Below are positions 43,887-53,034 of a DNA stretch of 64,000 bases, piece after piece; position 1 is the stretch's first letter, and each line of letters starts with the position of its first letter. The stretch comes from JBGANR01 sp044222225. Its GTDB lineage: Bacteria > Actinomycetota > Actinomycetes > Mycobacteriales > Mycobacteriaceae. The notes under the pieces were generated by a model, which was not told the DNA's origin, did no database searches, and saw only the letters and a program-made list of their open reading frames with translations. Location: contig JBGANR010000006.1 in assembly GCA_044222225.1 (NCBI GenBank), forward strand, positions 62,001-126,000. Direction: 5' to 3'. Made by a program: the position numbers and the translations under genes.

Positions 43887-44993
43887 TCACGGCGCCGACG
43901 CCGGCGCCGGCTCCTGGGTCGTCGACGTCGTGGTCTGCGTCTGCGACGTGGACGTCGGCGGCAATGTGACGGTCCGCGTCACCGTGATGGGGATCTTGAT
44001 GGTCTGCTGCGGCGCCGTCTCCGTCTCCGCGGGCGGCGTGACCGTCTCGGTACGCGGCCGCTCCGTCACGGTCACGCGCTCGGTGTCGGTGGTCGGCGTC
44101 GGTACGACGCGCGTCCGGACGAGCGGCGCCCCCGCCGACGTCGACGTGAACGTCAGCGTCATCCCCGACGTCGGGGTCGACGTCGGCGTCGGCTCCTCCG
44201 CCTGCACGGGATCGCCCTTGCCGCTCGAGACGAAGGCGGCGATCGTCAGGCCGCCGAGCACGACGATCGCGGCGACGGCCACCGCCGCAAGCACCGCCCA
44301 GCGGCGTTTCGTCGGCTCCGGCGTGCGCCGGTCGGCCAGGCCGACGGCCGCCGTCGCCGACGCGAAGACGGGATCGTGCGCCACCTGAACCGGCAGCCCC
44401 GCACCGTATTCGATAGCCGACGCGACGCCCGTCACGTCGACGCCCGGCCCGATGAGGACGATCCCGGACGGCCCGCCCTCCACACTCGGCACCGTCGCCA
44501 GCAGGTCCGCGAACCACAGCGCGCCCTCGGGCGTGTTGAGCGGCTCACTCGGCGCAGGCGGCGTCTCGACGACGCCGCGCGGGCCGTGGACCCGGGCGTC
44601 GACGACGGCAAGCGAAAGGCCCGGACGCAACCGGGCGTCCGGGCCGATGTCGGCGACGGCGACGACGTTCTGATCGATGAACAACGCGCCGGCGATGCTC
44701 ATATAGGCGTCGACGCCGTCGACCACGGTGATGACCTTCGACCAGCCCTGCCCCGCCTCACCGATGCGCTGCAGCAGGTACCGCCGCAACTCGGGGATCG
44801 AGCAGGCGACGACGATCCGCGCGGGCTCGAACGGCACCGTCTCGATGACACCCGAGACGGCCCCGAACACACCCTCGGCGTCGACCCCGGTCAGGTCGAT
44901 CGCGTTCCGCGCCGAGACCACGTCCGCGACGTCGTCGACCATGACGGACGCCAGCTGGTCGCCGGTGATCGACATGCCGAGGTATTGACTCAT
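43887..44993 (-). CDS. Actin/Hsp70-like membrane protein with Thr/Pro-rich external tail (DUF7159-like)
   Basis: 368 residues from the ATG at 44993. Residues 1 to about 225 look like a reduced actin/Hsp70 fold: an opening strand QYLGMSITGDQLASVMVDD, a central VDGVDAYMSIAG, a strand with VVAVADIGPD, and an adenosine-site-like SGIVLIGPGVDVTGVASAI followed by AHDPVFASATAAVGLA (compare the Hsp70 vvLVGG...A.GAA). A membrane helix lies at about 245-267 (WAVLAAVAVAAIVVLGGLTIAAF). The remaining 100 residues are Thr/Pro/Ser-rich and external. Similar proteins occur in mycobacteria. The catalytic phosphate loops are not recognisable. TACGAT lies 6 bases before the ATG (leaderless). Confidence 0.7.
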   Translation of the reverse strand: MSQYLGMSITGDQLASVMVDDVADVVSARNAIDLTGVDAEGVFGAVSGVIETVPFEPARIVVACSIPELRRYLLQRIGEAGQGWSKVITVVDGVDAYMSIAGALFIDQNVVAVADIGPDARLRPGLSLAVVDARVHGPRGVVETPPAPSEPLNTPEGALWFADLLATVPSVEGGPSGIVLIGPGVDVTGVASAIEYGAGLPVQVAHDPVFASATAAVGLADRRTPEPTKRRWAVLAAVAVAAIVVLGGLTIAAFVSSGKGDPVQAEEPTPTSTPTSGMTLTFTSTSAGAPLVRTRVVPTPTTDTERVTVTERPRTETVTPPAETETAPQQTIKIPITVTRTVTLPPTSTSQTQTTTSTTQEPAPASAP

Positions 44994-44999
44994 GCTTCG

Positions 45000-45005
45000 A
45001 TCGTA
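45000..45005 (-). promoter_or_regulatory. -10 box of a leaderless promoter for the actin/Hsp70-like gene
   Basis: TACGAT on the minus strand ends 6 bases before the ATG at 44993. Confidence 0.5.
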
Positions 45006-45037
45006 AGCCCGGACAGGTACGGCCAAGCGCACACAGA

Positions 45038-45157
45038 GGTTCGGGGTGAGGTGACCCGTCGACGGGCCGCTGGCATCGGGCTTGGCGGGAGCGGCGCGAG
45101 GAACGAGCCCGCGGGGGACTGCCTGCGGCCCGTCGACGGGTCACCCCGCCCCGAACC
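45038..45157. repeat. Long intergenic palindrome, family A copy 2
   Basis: Arms 45038-45070 and 45125-45157, 33 bp with two mismatches, loop 54 bp. Bases 45065-45091 at the inner left edge and in the loop match 5521-5547 of copy 1, while the outer arms differ. It ends 7 bp before the hspR stop and may end the heat-shock operon. Confidence 0.85.
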
Positions 45158-45163
45158 GGAACC

Positions 45164-45556
45164 CTAGCGCCGCTTACCCCGCCGCGGCTGCCAGACGACG
45201 AGCGCGCTCGATCGCACGACCGGCACGACGTCGCCCGGCATGCCGCGCCGGGCGAGCTCCGCCTGCAGCTCCGCGTTCTTCGCCTGCAGGGCGTCGACCT
45301 GGTTCTCCAGCTCGATGATCCGTTTGATGCCGGCGAGGTTGACGCCCTCGTCCTGCGACAGTCGCTGGAACTCCCGCAGCAGATCGACGTCCCGCCGCGA
45401 GTACCGGCGGCCGCCGCCGGGCGTCCGCTCCGGACTGACCAGCCCGAGCCGGTCGTACGTCCGGAGTGTCTGCGCATGCATGCCGGCGAGTCTGGCGGCG
45501 GCGGAGATGAGGAACGTCGCCGCGTCGGGCGCGGGCTCGCCGCGATCCGCCATCAT
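45164..45556 (-). CDS. hspR: Heat-shock repressor HspR (MerR family)
   Basis: 130 residues from the first of two ATG codons (45556; 45553 is equally possible), after GGAGGGGG. MerR-type winged helix: FLISAAARLAGMHAQTLRTYDRLGLVSPERT and GGGRRYSRRDVDLLRE, then QDEGVNLAGIKRIIELE and a dimer coiled coil, ending with the hydrophobic ALVVWQPRRG conserved in HspR. It represses dnaK and clpB operons by binding HAIR palindromes, with DnaK as co-repressor in studied actinobacteria. It is the last gene of the dnaK-grpE-dnaJ-hspR operon, so it is autoregulated. Confidence 0.96.
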   Translation of the reverse strand: MMADRGEPAPDAATFLISAAARLAGMHAQTLRTYDRLGLVSPERTPGGGRRYSRRDVDLLREFQRLSQDEGVNLAGIKRIIELENQVDALQAKNAELQAELARRGMPGDVVPVVRSSALVVWQPRRGKRR

Positions 45557-45584
45557 CACACCCCCTCCTTCTCTCGCATGGACC

Positions 45585-46751
45585 TCAGGCCCCCGCCCAT
45601 CCGGCACGGGGATCGAAGCCGCCGCGCCCGGCGGCCTCCTGGTACTCCTTCAGCGCGGCGATCGCGGCGGCGTCGAGGTTCTCGGGAACCGCCACCTTGA
45701 CCGTCACGAGCAGATCGCCCGCCCCGCCGGCCCGCTTCGGAATGCCGCGACCGCGCACGCGCAGGGTCCGCCCGTCCGCGGTGCCCGCCGGGACCTTCAC
45801 CCCGACGCGACCGTCGAGCGTCGGCACGCTCACCGTGGTCCCGAGCACGAGCTCGGCGAAGTCGACCGGCACCGTCACCTTGAGGTCGTTGCCGGACCGG
45901 GTGAACACCGGATCCGACGCGACCGCCACGGTGACGTACAGGTCGCCCGACGGCGCACCGCGCATCCCCGCCTCGCCCTGACCGGCGAGCCGGATCCGCT
46001 GCCCGTCCTCGACACCCGGCGGGATGCGGACGCTGATGGTCCGCGTCCGCGTCGTGACGCCGGTGCCGCCGCAGTCGACGCACGGATCGTCGATCCGCTG
46101 TCCGGTGCCGTGGCAGTCGGTGCACGGTTCGCTGAATCCGAACGCGCCCTGGTTCCGGCTGACGATGCCCGAGCCGTGACAGGTCGTGCACGTCGTCGGA
46201 CTCGTGCCGGGACGCGCCCCCGAGCCGTGGCACGTCGTGCACGGCGCGGGGCTCGTCAGTGTCAGCGGCTTGGTGGTGCCGCGTGCCGCGTCGCGGAAGG
46301 ACAGCCCGGTGTGGGCTTCGAGGTCCTTGCCGCGCCGCGGCCGGGACGTCGGCTCGGCGCGGCCGCTGCGCCCGAACATGCCGCCGAGGATGTCCCCCAG
46401 CCCACCGCCGCCGGCGGCACCACCGCCGCCGAAGAGATCGCCGAGGTCGAAGCCCGCGTCGGCGCCCCCCGGGCCGGGGCGGAACGTCGTCCCGCCCTGG
46501 AACCGGCCGGCACCGAAGGCCCGACGCGCCTCGTCGTACTCCTTACGCTTGGCCGAGTCGGACAACACGCTGTGCGCCTCGGAGACGGCCTTGAACCGCT
46601 CTTCGGCCTGCGCGTTGTTCGCGTTGGCATCGGGATGCAGCTCCCGCGCCAACTTCCGATACGACTTCTTGATCTCGTCCGGCGAGGCGTCCTTGGCGAC
46701 GCCGAGGTCGGCGTAGAAGTCGCGTTCCAGCCATTCACGCGCAACGGCCAT
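45585..46751 (-). CDS. dnaJ: Chaperone DnaJ
   Basis: 388 residues. J domain at the N-terminus (FYADLGVAKDASPDEIKKSY and the HPD loop in ARELHPDANANN), a Gly/Phe linker (FDLGDLFGGGGAAGGGG), and four zinc-finger repeats: CTTCHGSG, CTTCHGSG, CTDCHGTG and CVDCGGTG (residues about 165-230), then the C-terminal peptide-binding sheets. A full type I DnaJ. The spacing within the repeats is normal. It delivers substrates to DnaK and stimulates its ATPase. It is third in the operon, 54 bp after grpE. Confidence 0.96.
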   Translation of the reverse strand: MAVAREWLERDFYADLGVAKDASPDEIKKSYRKLARELHPDANANNAQAEERFKAVSEAHSVLSDSAKRKEYDEARRAFGAGRFQGGTTFRPGPGGADAGFDLGDLFGGGGAAGGGGLGDILGGMFGRSGRAEPTSRPRRGKDLEAHTGLSFRDAARGTTKPLTLTSPAPCTTCHGSGARPGTSPTTCTTCHGSGIVSRNQGAFGFSEPCTDCHGTGQRIDDPCVDCGGTGVTTRTRTISVRIPPGVEDGQRIRLAGQGEAGMRGAPSGDLYVTVAVASDPVFTRSGNDLKVTVPVDFAELVLGTTVSVPTLDGRVGVKVPAGTADGRTLRVRGRGIPKRAGGAGDLLVTVKVAVPENLDAAAIAALKEYQEAAGRGGFDPRAGWAGA

Positions 46752-46805
46752 CGGACGTCACCTCCTCATTTCTGTCGTGTCTGATGCAGTGGTCGCACGG
46801 CCGGG

Positions 46806-47464
46806 CTAGGACCGTCCGGCCGAGGCCGCCGCGTCGCCTTCGGACGCCGCGGCGCTCGGCTCCGGAGCGTCGGCGACCGTCACCATCGCGTGTCGCAGCA
46901 CGACGTCGCCGAGCCGGTAGCCCTTGCGGAACACCGCGTCGAGCACCGGGGACGCGCCGTCGCCGCTGTGCGAGACGGCCTCGTGCTTCTCCGGGTCGAA
47001 GACCTCGCCCGGCTCGCCGAAGGGCTCGAGTCCGAGCCCGCCGAGCGCGCCGACGATCTTGTCGCCGATCGCCTTGAGCGGCCCCGACTCGAGGTCGCCG
47101 TGCTGCCGGGCGCGGTCGAGATCGTCGAGCACGGCCAGCAGTTCCTTGAGCACGGCGCCCTTGGCACGCGCCGCGTTGGCCTCGTGCTCCCGGGCCGTAC
47201 GACGCCGGAAGTTGGTGTACTCGGCCTGCACCCGCTGCAGATCAGCGGTCAGTTCCGCGACTTTGGACGCCTCGGCCGAGACGGTTTCGCCGGCGCCGGC
47301 GGCATCGCTGTGCTCAGCCGCACCCTGCGCCTCGTCCGCACCGGACGCGGCGGCCTGCTCCTCGGGCGCGTCGGCCGCCGCGGCCTGGTCCGTTCCGGCG
47401 GCCTGGTCCGTACCGGTCACCTCGTCGGTGCCGGTGGTCTCGTCGACGCCGTCGCCCGCAGCCG

Positions 47465-47468
<4 letters not shown>
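46806..47468 (-). CDS. grpE: Nucleotide exchange factor GrpE
   Basis: 220 residues. The first about 70 residues are Ala/Asp/Glu-rich and disordered. The coiled stalk follows (KVAELTADLQRVQAEYTNFRRRTAREHE, about 70-97) and then LLAVLDDLDRARQHG and the beta wing with GDGASPVLDAVFRKGYRLGDVVLRHAMVTV, the GrpE signature region. It releases ADP from DnaK. The GTG start overlaps the dnaK stop (GTGA at 47465-47468), so translation is coupled. Confidence 0.95.
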
Positions 47469-49297
<1,829 letters not shown>

Positions 49298-49422
49298 GCG
49301 TGTGCCTCCTTGGTTCGTGACGGGCGAGTCCGCCCGTATGTGTCCGGCGCCGGTCGACACGAGGCGACCGGGCCGGCTGATGACGACCGCGCGGGTCCGC
49401 GTCGATCGCGTCTGCCTGAAAA

Positions 49423-49443
49423 CCTCAGCGTTACGGACTCAAG
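49423..49443. promoter_or_regulatory. HspR operator (HAIR) 1 at dnaK
   Basis: On the minus strand CTTGAGT-N7-GCTGAGG: a perfect left half, a degraded right half, exact spacing. It overlaps the edge of the -10 box and the start of transcription. Confidence 0.7.
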
Positions 49444-49471
49444 TACTAGTCGCGGATCGTCGACCCGTCAA
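49443..49471 (-). promoter_or_regulatory. dnaK operon promoter
   Basis: -35 TTGACG (49466-49471), 17-bp spacer, -10 TAGTAC (49443-49448). It leaves a leader of about 140 bases before the dnaK ATG. HAIR sites lie on both sides. The non-coding gap 49298-49717 contains the dnaK leader, this control region and, from about 49600, an AT-richer stretch in front of the lipoprotein gene. Confidence 0.75.
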
Positions 49472-49475
49472 CTCA

Positions 49476-49496
49476 GTTGAGCGTATGAGACTCAGG
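49476..49496. promoter_or_regulatory. HspR operator (HAIR) 2 at dnaK
   Basis: GTTGAGC-N7-ACTCAGG on the plus strand: three mismatches to CTTGAGT-N7-ACTCAAG, exact spacing. It lies just upstream of the -35 box, centred 53 bp from HAIR 1, about five helical turns. Confidence 0.75.
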
Positions 49497-49717
49497 TTTA
49501 CCCTCTGCACAACGCCGCCCCGTCCGTGATCCATTCCCGCGGCGGCCGATCTTCGTGTGACATGCCCCACTCCCGGGTCGACCCGCCGCGCCCCGTTCGG
49601 CCATGAACGCCCGTTAATCGATTTCCTACTATCCGCGGACGCCGTCGAAAACCGCCTCTCGACATGCGCGGCTTGATAGTCGTAGTATCCGATGAAGCAA
49701 CAGAAAGCGGGGTACAC

Positions 49718-50485
49718 ATGCCAGCACAACGTTCCGTCCGCCTCATCGCCGCCCTAGCGGCCCTCGGAACCGCAGCCCTCCTGGTCGCCGGATGCTCGGA
49801 GGACAAGAAGGACTCCGGCGGCGGCGACGCCACCACCATCCTGCAGCAGGCCTCCGAGACCGTCGCTGCACTCAAGAGCGCGACGTTGAAGCTCGAGACG
49901 ACGGGCAAGGTCCCGAGTCTCAACGTCAAGGCCCTGGACGCGAAGGCCAACACCTCACCCGCCCAGGCACAGGGTGAGGCGACCCTCACCGTCGACGACA
50001 AGAAGGTCCCGTTCGTCTACATCGACGGCCACTTCTACGCCAAGCTCACCGGCGACAAGTACGACGACTACGGCGAGGGCGAGTCGTTCATCGCCGTCGG
50101 CACGCTCCTCGACAAGGACAAGGGCCTGCCGAGCATCATCAAGAACCTCTCGGGCGCCGAGACCAAGGGCGATGAGACCGTCAACGGCGTCGCATCGACG
50201 AAGATCACCGGCACCGTCACGGCGGAGAAGCTGAAGTCGGTCACCGGAGCCCAGTTCGGCGACAAGAACAAGGACCAGGCGAACGCACCCGTTCCCGTGA
50301 CGCTGTGGGTCGCCAAGGACGGAAACCAGGTGGTCAAGCTGGAGGTCACCGCGGGCGAGAACGCCACGGTCGCCGTCTCGCTGTCCGACTGGAACCAGCC
50401 GGTCACCGTCACGAAGCCGACCGATCTCGCGCCGGCACCCGAGAAGCCGAGCAAGCCCACCTCCGGAGCCCCGCGCGCCGGCTGA
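49718..50485 (+). CDS. LprG/LppX-type lipoprotein
   Basis: 255 residues from the ATG at 49718. A 27-residue signal peptide ends in the lipobox LVAGC, so the mature protein is lipid-anchored on the outer face. The mature part, beginning SEDKKDSGGG, has the LppX_LprAFG layout: an amphipathic helix ILQQASETVAALKSATLKLE, then alternating strands such as ATLTVDDKKVPFVYIDGHFYAKL and NGVASTKITGTVTAEKL. Members bind triacylated glycolipids or triglycerides in a cup and take them across the periplasm. The tail is Pro/Ser/Lys-rich. No efflux partner (P55-like) is adjacent. Confidence 0.85.
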   Translation: MPAQRSVRLIAALAALGTAALLVAGCSEDKKDSGGGDATTILQQASETVAALKSATLKLETTGKVPSLNVKALDAKANTSPAQAQGEATLTVDDKKVPFVYIDGHFYAKLTGDKYDDYGEGESFIAVGTLLDKDKGLPSIIKNLSGAETKGDETVNGVASTKITGTVTAEKLKSVTGAQFGDKNKDQANAPVPVTLWVAKDGNQVVKLEVTAGENATVAVSLSDWNQPVTVTKPTDLAPAPEKPSKPTSGAPRAG

Positions 50486-50520
50486 CAGTCGAGCAGCGGG
50501 GCACTCGACCCGGATGCATC

Positions 50521-50543
50521 GGCTCCGACCATCCGGCGACCAG
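50521..50543. repeat. Dispersed 23-bp repeat, family C copy 2
   Basis: Same 23 bases as 13885-13907 (GGCTCCGACCATCCGGCGAC plus CAG). It lies between the lipoprotein and DUF4189 genes. Confidence 0.75.
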
Positions 50544-50573
50544 ACGACCCAGCACTGACGTAAGGAACACCCC

Positions 50574-50960
50574 ATGAGCACTCGCACGCGCATCGCCGCG
50601 CTCTCCGCTGCCGGCACCATCGCGCTCGGCGCCCTCGTCGGCGTCACCGCCCCGCAGGCCAACGCCGCCGTCTACTACGGCGCCATCGCCCTCGATCCGT
50701 CCGACGGCTCGTGGGGCCGGGCACTCGACTACCCGAACCGGGCGGCGGCCGAGCAGGCGGCTCTCGACTACTGCCCGAGCTGGGGCTGCAAGATCGTCGC
50801 CACCATGGCGAACGGCTGCGGCGCGGTCGCCGAAACCCGCACCCGTTGGGGCTACGGCGCCGACACGAGCCTCTCGGCCGCGCAGCGCGAGGCCCGATAC
50901 TCCGCCGGCTCCGGAGCGACGATCTACCTCTGGGCCTGCACGAGCGGCCACGAGTACTGA
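50574..50960 (+). CDS. Secreted DUF4189 protein
   Basis: 128 residues; AAGGA precedes the ATG. A Sec signal peptide ends at about residue 31 (PQANAAVYYG, AxA-type cleavage). The mature domain of about 97 residues has four cysteines (DYCPSWGCKIV, ANGCGAV and the late WACTSGHEY), likely two disulfides, and the pattern RAAAEQAAL...C....C.iv....ngC.Ava that defines DUF4189. Mycobacteria secrete several such small proteins; the function is not known to me. Followed by a clear terminator. Confidence 0.85.
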   Translation: MSTRTRIAALSAAGTIALGALVGVTAPQANAAVYYGAIALDPSDGSWGRALDYPNRAAAEQAALDYCPSWGCKIVATMANGCGAVAETRTRWGYGADTSLSAAQREARYSAGSGATIYLWACTSGHEY

Positions 50961-50976
50961 CACACCCCGCAACCCG

Positions 50977-51021
50977 AACGAACAGGGCTCGCCGGAACAC
51001 CTCCGGCGGGCCCTGTTCGTT
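50977..51021 (+). terminator. Terminator of the DUF4189 gene
   Basis: Twenty-bp arms (AACGAACAGGGCTCGCCGGA at 50977-50996; complement at 51002-51021) with one mismatch and a 5-base loop, 16 bp after the stop. Confidence 0.75.
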
Positions 51022-51027
51022 GCGACC

Positions 51028-51104
51028 GCGTCATATCGGTAGCCGTAGCGCACCGTCGAGGCGATTATCGTCGCCTCGACGCTCAGCGGCTACCGATACG
51101 ACGC
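51028..51104. repeat. Dispersed intergenic palindrome, family B copy 2
   Basis: Arms 51028-51045 (GCGTCATATCGGTAGCCG) and 51087-51104, 18 bp with one mismatch, enclosing a second inverted repeat at 51055-51080 (GTCGAGGCGA...TCGCCTCGAC). The outer blocks match 32600-32611 and 32659-32676. It lies between convergent genes, next to a separate terminator. Confidence 0.8.
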
Positions 51105-51107
51105 CGC

Positions 51108-51716
51108 TCAGCGCTCATCGAACTGCGCACCCGGATCGAGGACGTCGTCGAGCAGCGCTTTCGGGCGCGAGAGCACGATCTCGCGAAGCCAGTTGCGCAC
51201 CGTGAGATAGACGCCGGCGTCCGTCGAGGCCTCCGCACCGACGGCGTCGATCTCATGACCGCGGCACAACGCGATCGCGCGGCGCAGGTGGAAGTCCTGG
51301 GTGACGACGACCGCGTCACGGACGCCGAACAGATGCGCGGCGCGATAGCACGAGTCGTAGGTGTCGAGGCCGTGCCGGTCCTCGACGACGGACGCCGGCG
51401 CGATACCGCGTTCAAGCAGGTAGCGACGCATCGCCGTCACCTCGTCGCCGCGCGTCGACTCCCCGTTGCCGCTGACGAGCGCGCGCCGAACCGTCCCCTT
51501 CCGGAGCAGATCCAGCGCCACCTCGAGCCGGTCCGTCAGATAGTGCGACGGCAGGCCGTCGGGCTCCACCTTGTCGCCCAGCACGATCACCCATTCCCGC
51601 TGCTCGGCGTGCACCCGCCCCGAACTGCTCCAGAGCACCCACCCCGACGACACGGCCAACGCGAGGGTCAGCAACGTGACGAGCGCTGACACGGCCCGAC
51701 GCACGATCCACAGCAT
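51108..51716 (-). CDS. SanA/YdcF-type DUF218 membrane protein
   Basis: 202 residues. A membrane helix at about 10-29 (VTLLTLALAVSSGWVLW) is followed by a DUF218 domain: EWVIVLGDKVEPDG, RLEVALDLLRKGTVRRALVSGNGE, VVEDRHGLDTYDSCYRAA and VVVTQDFHLRRAIALC. The Asp/His/Arg set (VTQDFHLRR) is the conserved core. E. coli SanA (vancomycin sensitivity) has the same layout; the role is in envelope integrity, mechanism unknown. TACGCT lies 7 bases before the ATG, so the message is probably leaderless. Confidence 0.85.
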   Translation of the reverse strand: MLWIVRRAVSALVTLLTLALAVSSGWVLWSSSGRVHAEQREWVIVLGDKVEPDGLPSHYLTDRLEVALDLLRKGTVRRALVSGNGESTRGDEVTAMRRYLLERGIAPASVVEDRHGLDTYDSCYRAAHLFGVRDAVVVTQDFHLRRAIALCRGHEIDAVGAEASTDAGVYLTVRNWLREIVLSRPKALLDDVLDPGAQFDER

Positions 51717-51723
51717 GCGGTCC

Positions 51724-51729
51724 AGCGTA
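51724..51729 (-). promoter_or_regulatory. -10 box of a leaderless promoter for the DUF218 gene
   Basis: TACGCT on the minus strand ends 7 bases before the ATG at 51716. Confidence 0.5.
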
Positions 51730-51821
51730 CGGACGGAACGGACAGCAACGCCGGTCGATGCGCCGTCCGTTGGACAACACCGCAGGTCAACGGCCCGTTC
51801 TCAGCTTATTCAACCAACCTG

Positions 51822-51850
51822 TTGACAACCTCCGCAGCGTGGTTCAGACT
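51822..51850 (+). promoter_or_regulatory. Promoter of the ArsR-SRPBCC pair
   Basis: -35 TTGACA (51822-51827), 17-bp spacer, -10 CAGACT (51845-51850). The operator begins at the next base. Confidence 0.6.
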
Positions 51851-51874
51851 GTATTCAACAGATCGATTGAATAC
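51851..51874. promoter_or_regulatory. Operator of the ArsR regulator
   Basis: GTATTCAA-N8-TTGAATAC, perfect 8-bp arms, covering the expected start of transcription. A related half site, TATTCAA, lies at about 51808 upstream of the -35 box. Confidence 0.75.
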
Positions 51875-51904
51875 CTCGATCGGCCCCGGACGACAAAGGA
51901 GGTG

Positions 51905-52294
51905 ATGGCCGCGGACCAGCTGTCCAAGGCGTTCGCGGCGCTCGCAGACCCGACCAGACGCGACATCGTCGCTCGCCTCACCATCGGCGACGCGACCGTC
52001 AGCGAACTCGCCGCGCCGTACGACGTCTCCATCCAGGCGGTCTCCAGGCACATCAAAGTGCTGGAAGACGCCGGCCTGGTCACCCGCTCCCGCGCCGCCC
52101 AGACGCGTCCGGTCCACCTCGACTCCGCCGCCCTCGGCGTCATGACCGACTGGATCGAACGCTATCGGCGACAGGCCGAGGAGCGCATGGGCCGACTCGA
52201 AGCCCTGCTCGCCGCCCTCGGCGACCCGCCTCCCGACACATCCCCCGTCACGCCGACGCCCGGCACACATATAGGACGCCCGGCACACATATAG
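51905..52294 (+). CDS. ArsR family regulator of an SRPBCC protein
   Basis: 129 residues from the ATG at 51905 (a GTG one codon earlier is possible); GGAGG is very close. Winged helix: LSKAFAALADPTRRDIVARL, VSELAAPYDVSIQAVSRHIK, VLEDAGLVTRSRAAQTRPVHLD. There are no metal-binding cysteines, so it belongs to the subgroup paired with AHSA1/SRPBCC proteins, which sense unknown ligands. The last ten residues are encoded by the 20-bp tandem duplication at 52255-52294 and are probably recent. The SRPBCC gene follows. Confidence 0.9.
   Translation: MAADQLSKAFAALADPTRRDIVARLTIGDATVSELAAPYDVSIQAVSRHIKVLEDAGLVTRSRAAQTRPVHLDSAALGVMTDWIERYRRQAEERMGRLEALLAALGDPPPDTSPVTPTPGTHIGRPAHI
52255..52294. repeat. 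20-bp tandem duplication at the 3' end of the ArsR gene
   Basis: GACGCCCGGCACACATATAG occurs perfectly at 52255-52274 and 52275-52294. The second copy supplies the stop (TAG at 52292-52294). Read with one copy only, the frame would continue to a TGA overlapping the ATG of the next gene. Confidence 0.9.
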
Positions 52295-52307
52295 AAGGAG
52301 AAGAACG

Positions 52308-52796
52308 ATGAACACCTACGAGAAGGCCGTCATCGAGGCCGACCCCACCCTGCCCATCATCCGCATCACCCGCGACTTCAAGGCCACCCCGGCGCAGGTC
52401 ATGCGGGCCCACACCGACAGCGAGCTCTACGCGAAGTGGGTCGGGCCGGCGTCCATCACCACGCGCATCGACCACTGGGACGCCCGCAGCGGCGGCGAGT
52501 GGCGGTTCACCAACATCCACGACGGCCAGGAGTATCGGTTCCGCGGCTGCTTCCACACCGTCGGCGAGGACATCCTCGTGCAGACCTTCACCTGGGAGGG
52601 CATGCCCGACTCGGTGTCGCTGGAGACGCTGCGGGTCGAGGACCTCGGCGACGGCCGCACCCGGCTGCACGCGCAGTCGCTCGTCGACAGCTTCGAGGGC
52701 CGGGACGGCTGGCTGAACAGCGGCATGGAGGTGGGCGTCAACGACGGCTACGCCAAGCTCGACGAGCTGTTGGCGGACGGGGCCGTCGAAGGCTGA
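52308..52796 (+). CDS. SRPBCC/AHSA1 domain protein
   Basis: 162 residues; AAGGAG precedes the ATG. START-like ligand-binding fold: ITRDFKATPAQVMRAHTDSELYAKWVGP, then DHWDARSGGEWRF, TFTWEGMPDSVSLETLRVED and the C-terminal helix GWLNSGMEVGVNDGYAKLDELL, all typical of the AHSA1/CalC group (Activator of Hsp90 ATPase homologue, though bacterial members do not serve Hsp90). Paired with an ArsR regulator, it probably binds a small hydrophobic compound. Followed by a 32-bp palindrome terminator. Confidence 0.9.
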   Translation: MNTYEKAVIEADPTLPIIRITRDFKATPAQVMRAHTDSELYAKWVGPASITTRIDHWDARSGGEWRFTNIHDGQEYRFRGCFHTVGEDILVQTFTWEGMPDSVSLETLRVEDLGDGRTRLHAQSLVDSFEGRDGWLNSGMEVGVNDGYAKLDELLADGAVEG

Positions 52797-52808
52797 GCGA
52801 CCGGATCC

Positions 52809-52840
52809 TGCGGCGCGGCACCGATCGGTGCCGCGCCGCA
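52809..52840. terminator. Terminator of the ArsR-SRPBCC unit
   Basis: Perfect 32-bp palindrome (TGCGGCGCGGCACCGA and its complement) with no loop beyond the turn, 12 bp after the stop. Confidence 0.7.
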
Positions 52841-52871
52841 ACACGGTCGGCGGCGCGTCTCGAATACCACC

Positions 52872-52883
52872 TACCCGCGGGTA
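52872..52883. promoter_or_regulatory. Possible operator upstream of the Fe-S oxidoreductase
   Basis: Palindrome TACCCGCGGGTA, 12 bp, 152 bp before the start codon. Dyads of this kind are common regulator sites in high-G+C actinobacteria, but short G+C palindromes also arise by chance. I see no other feature in the gap 52841-53034. Confidence 0.3.
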
Positions 52884-53034
52884 ACATGGCCGACGGACCC
52901 CACAGCGAGTTCTGAGACGCAGCCTCTGGTTAGGCCGACCTGCGTATCTCCCAAGGCATCTCGCGTCATACCGTGGGGCTGGACAACCGCCAGGTGGGCG
53001 CGCCGCCGCGCCCGGAAGGAAGGCCGCGACTTCG

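Noticed and set aside
52308..52796. AHSA1 protein as a co-chaperone linked to the heat-shock genes nearby
   Set aside because: Bacterial AHSA1-type SRPBCC proteins paired with ArsR are ligand-binding proteins; the closeness to dnaK is about 3 kb with unrelated genes between.
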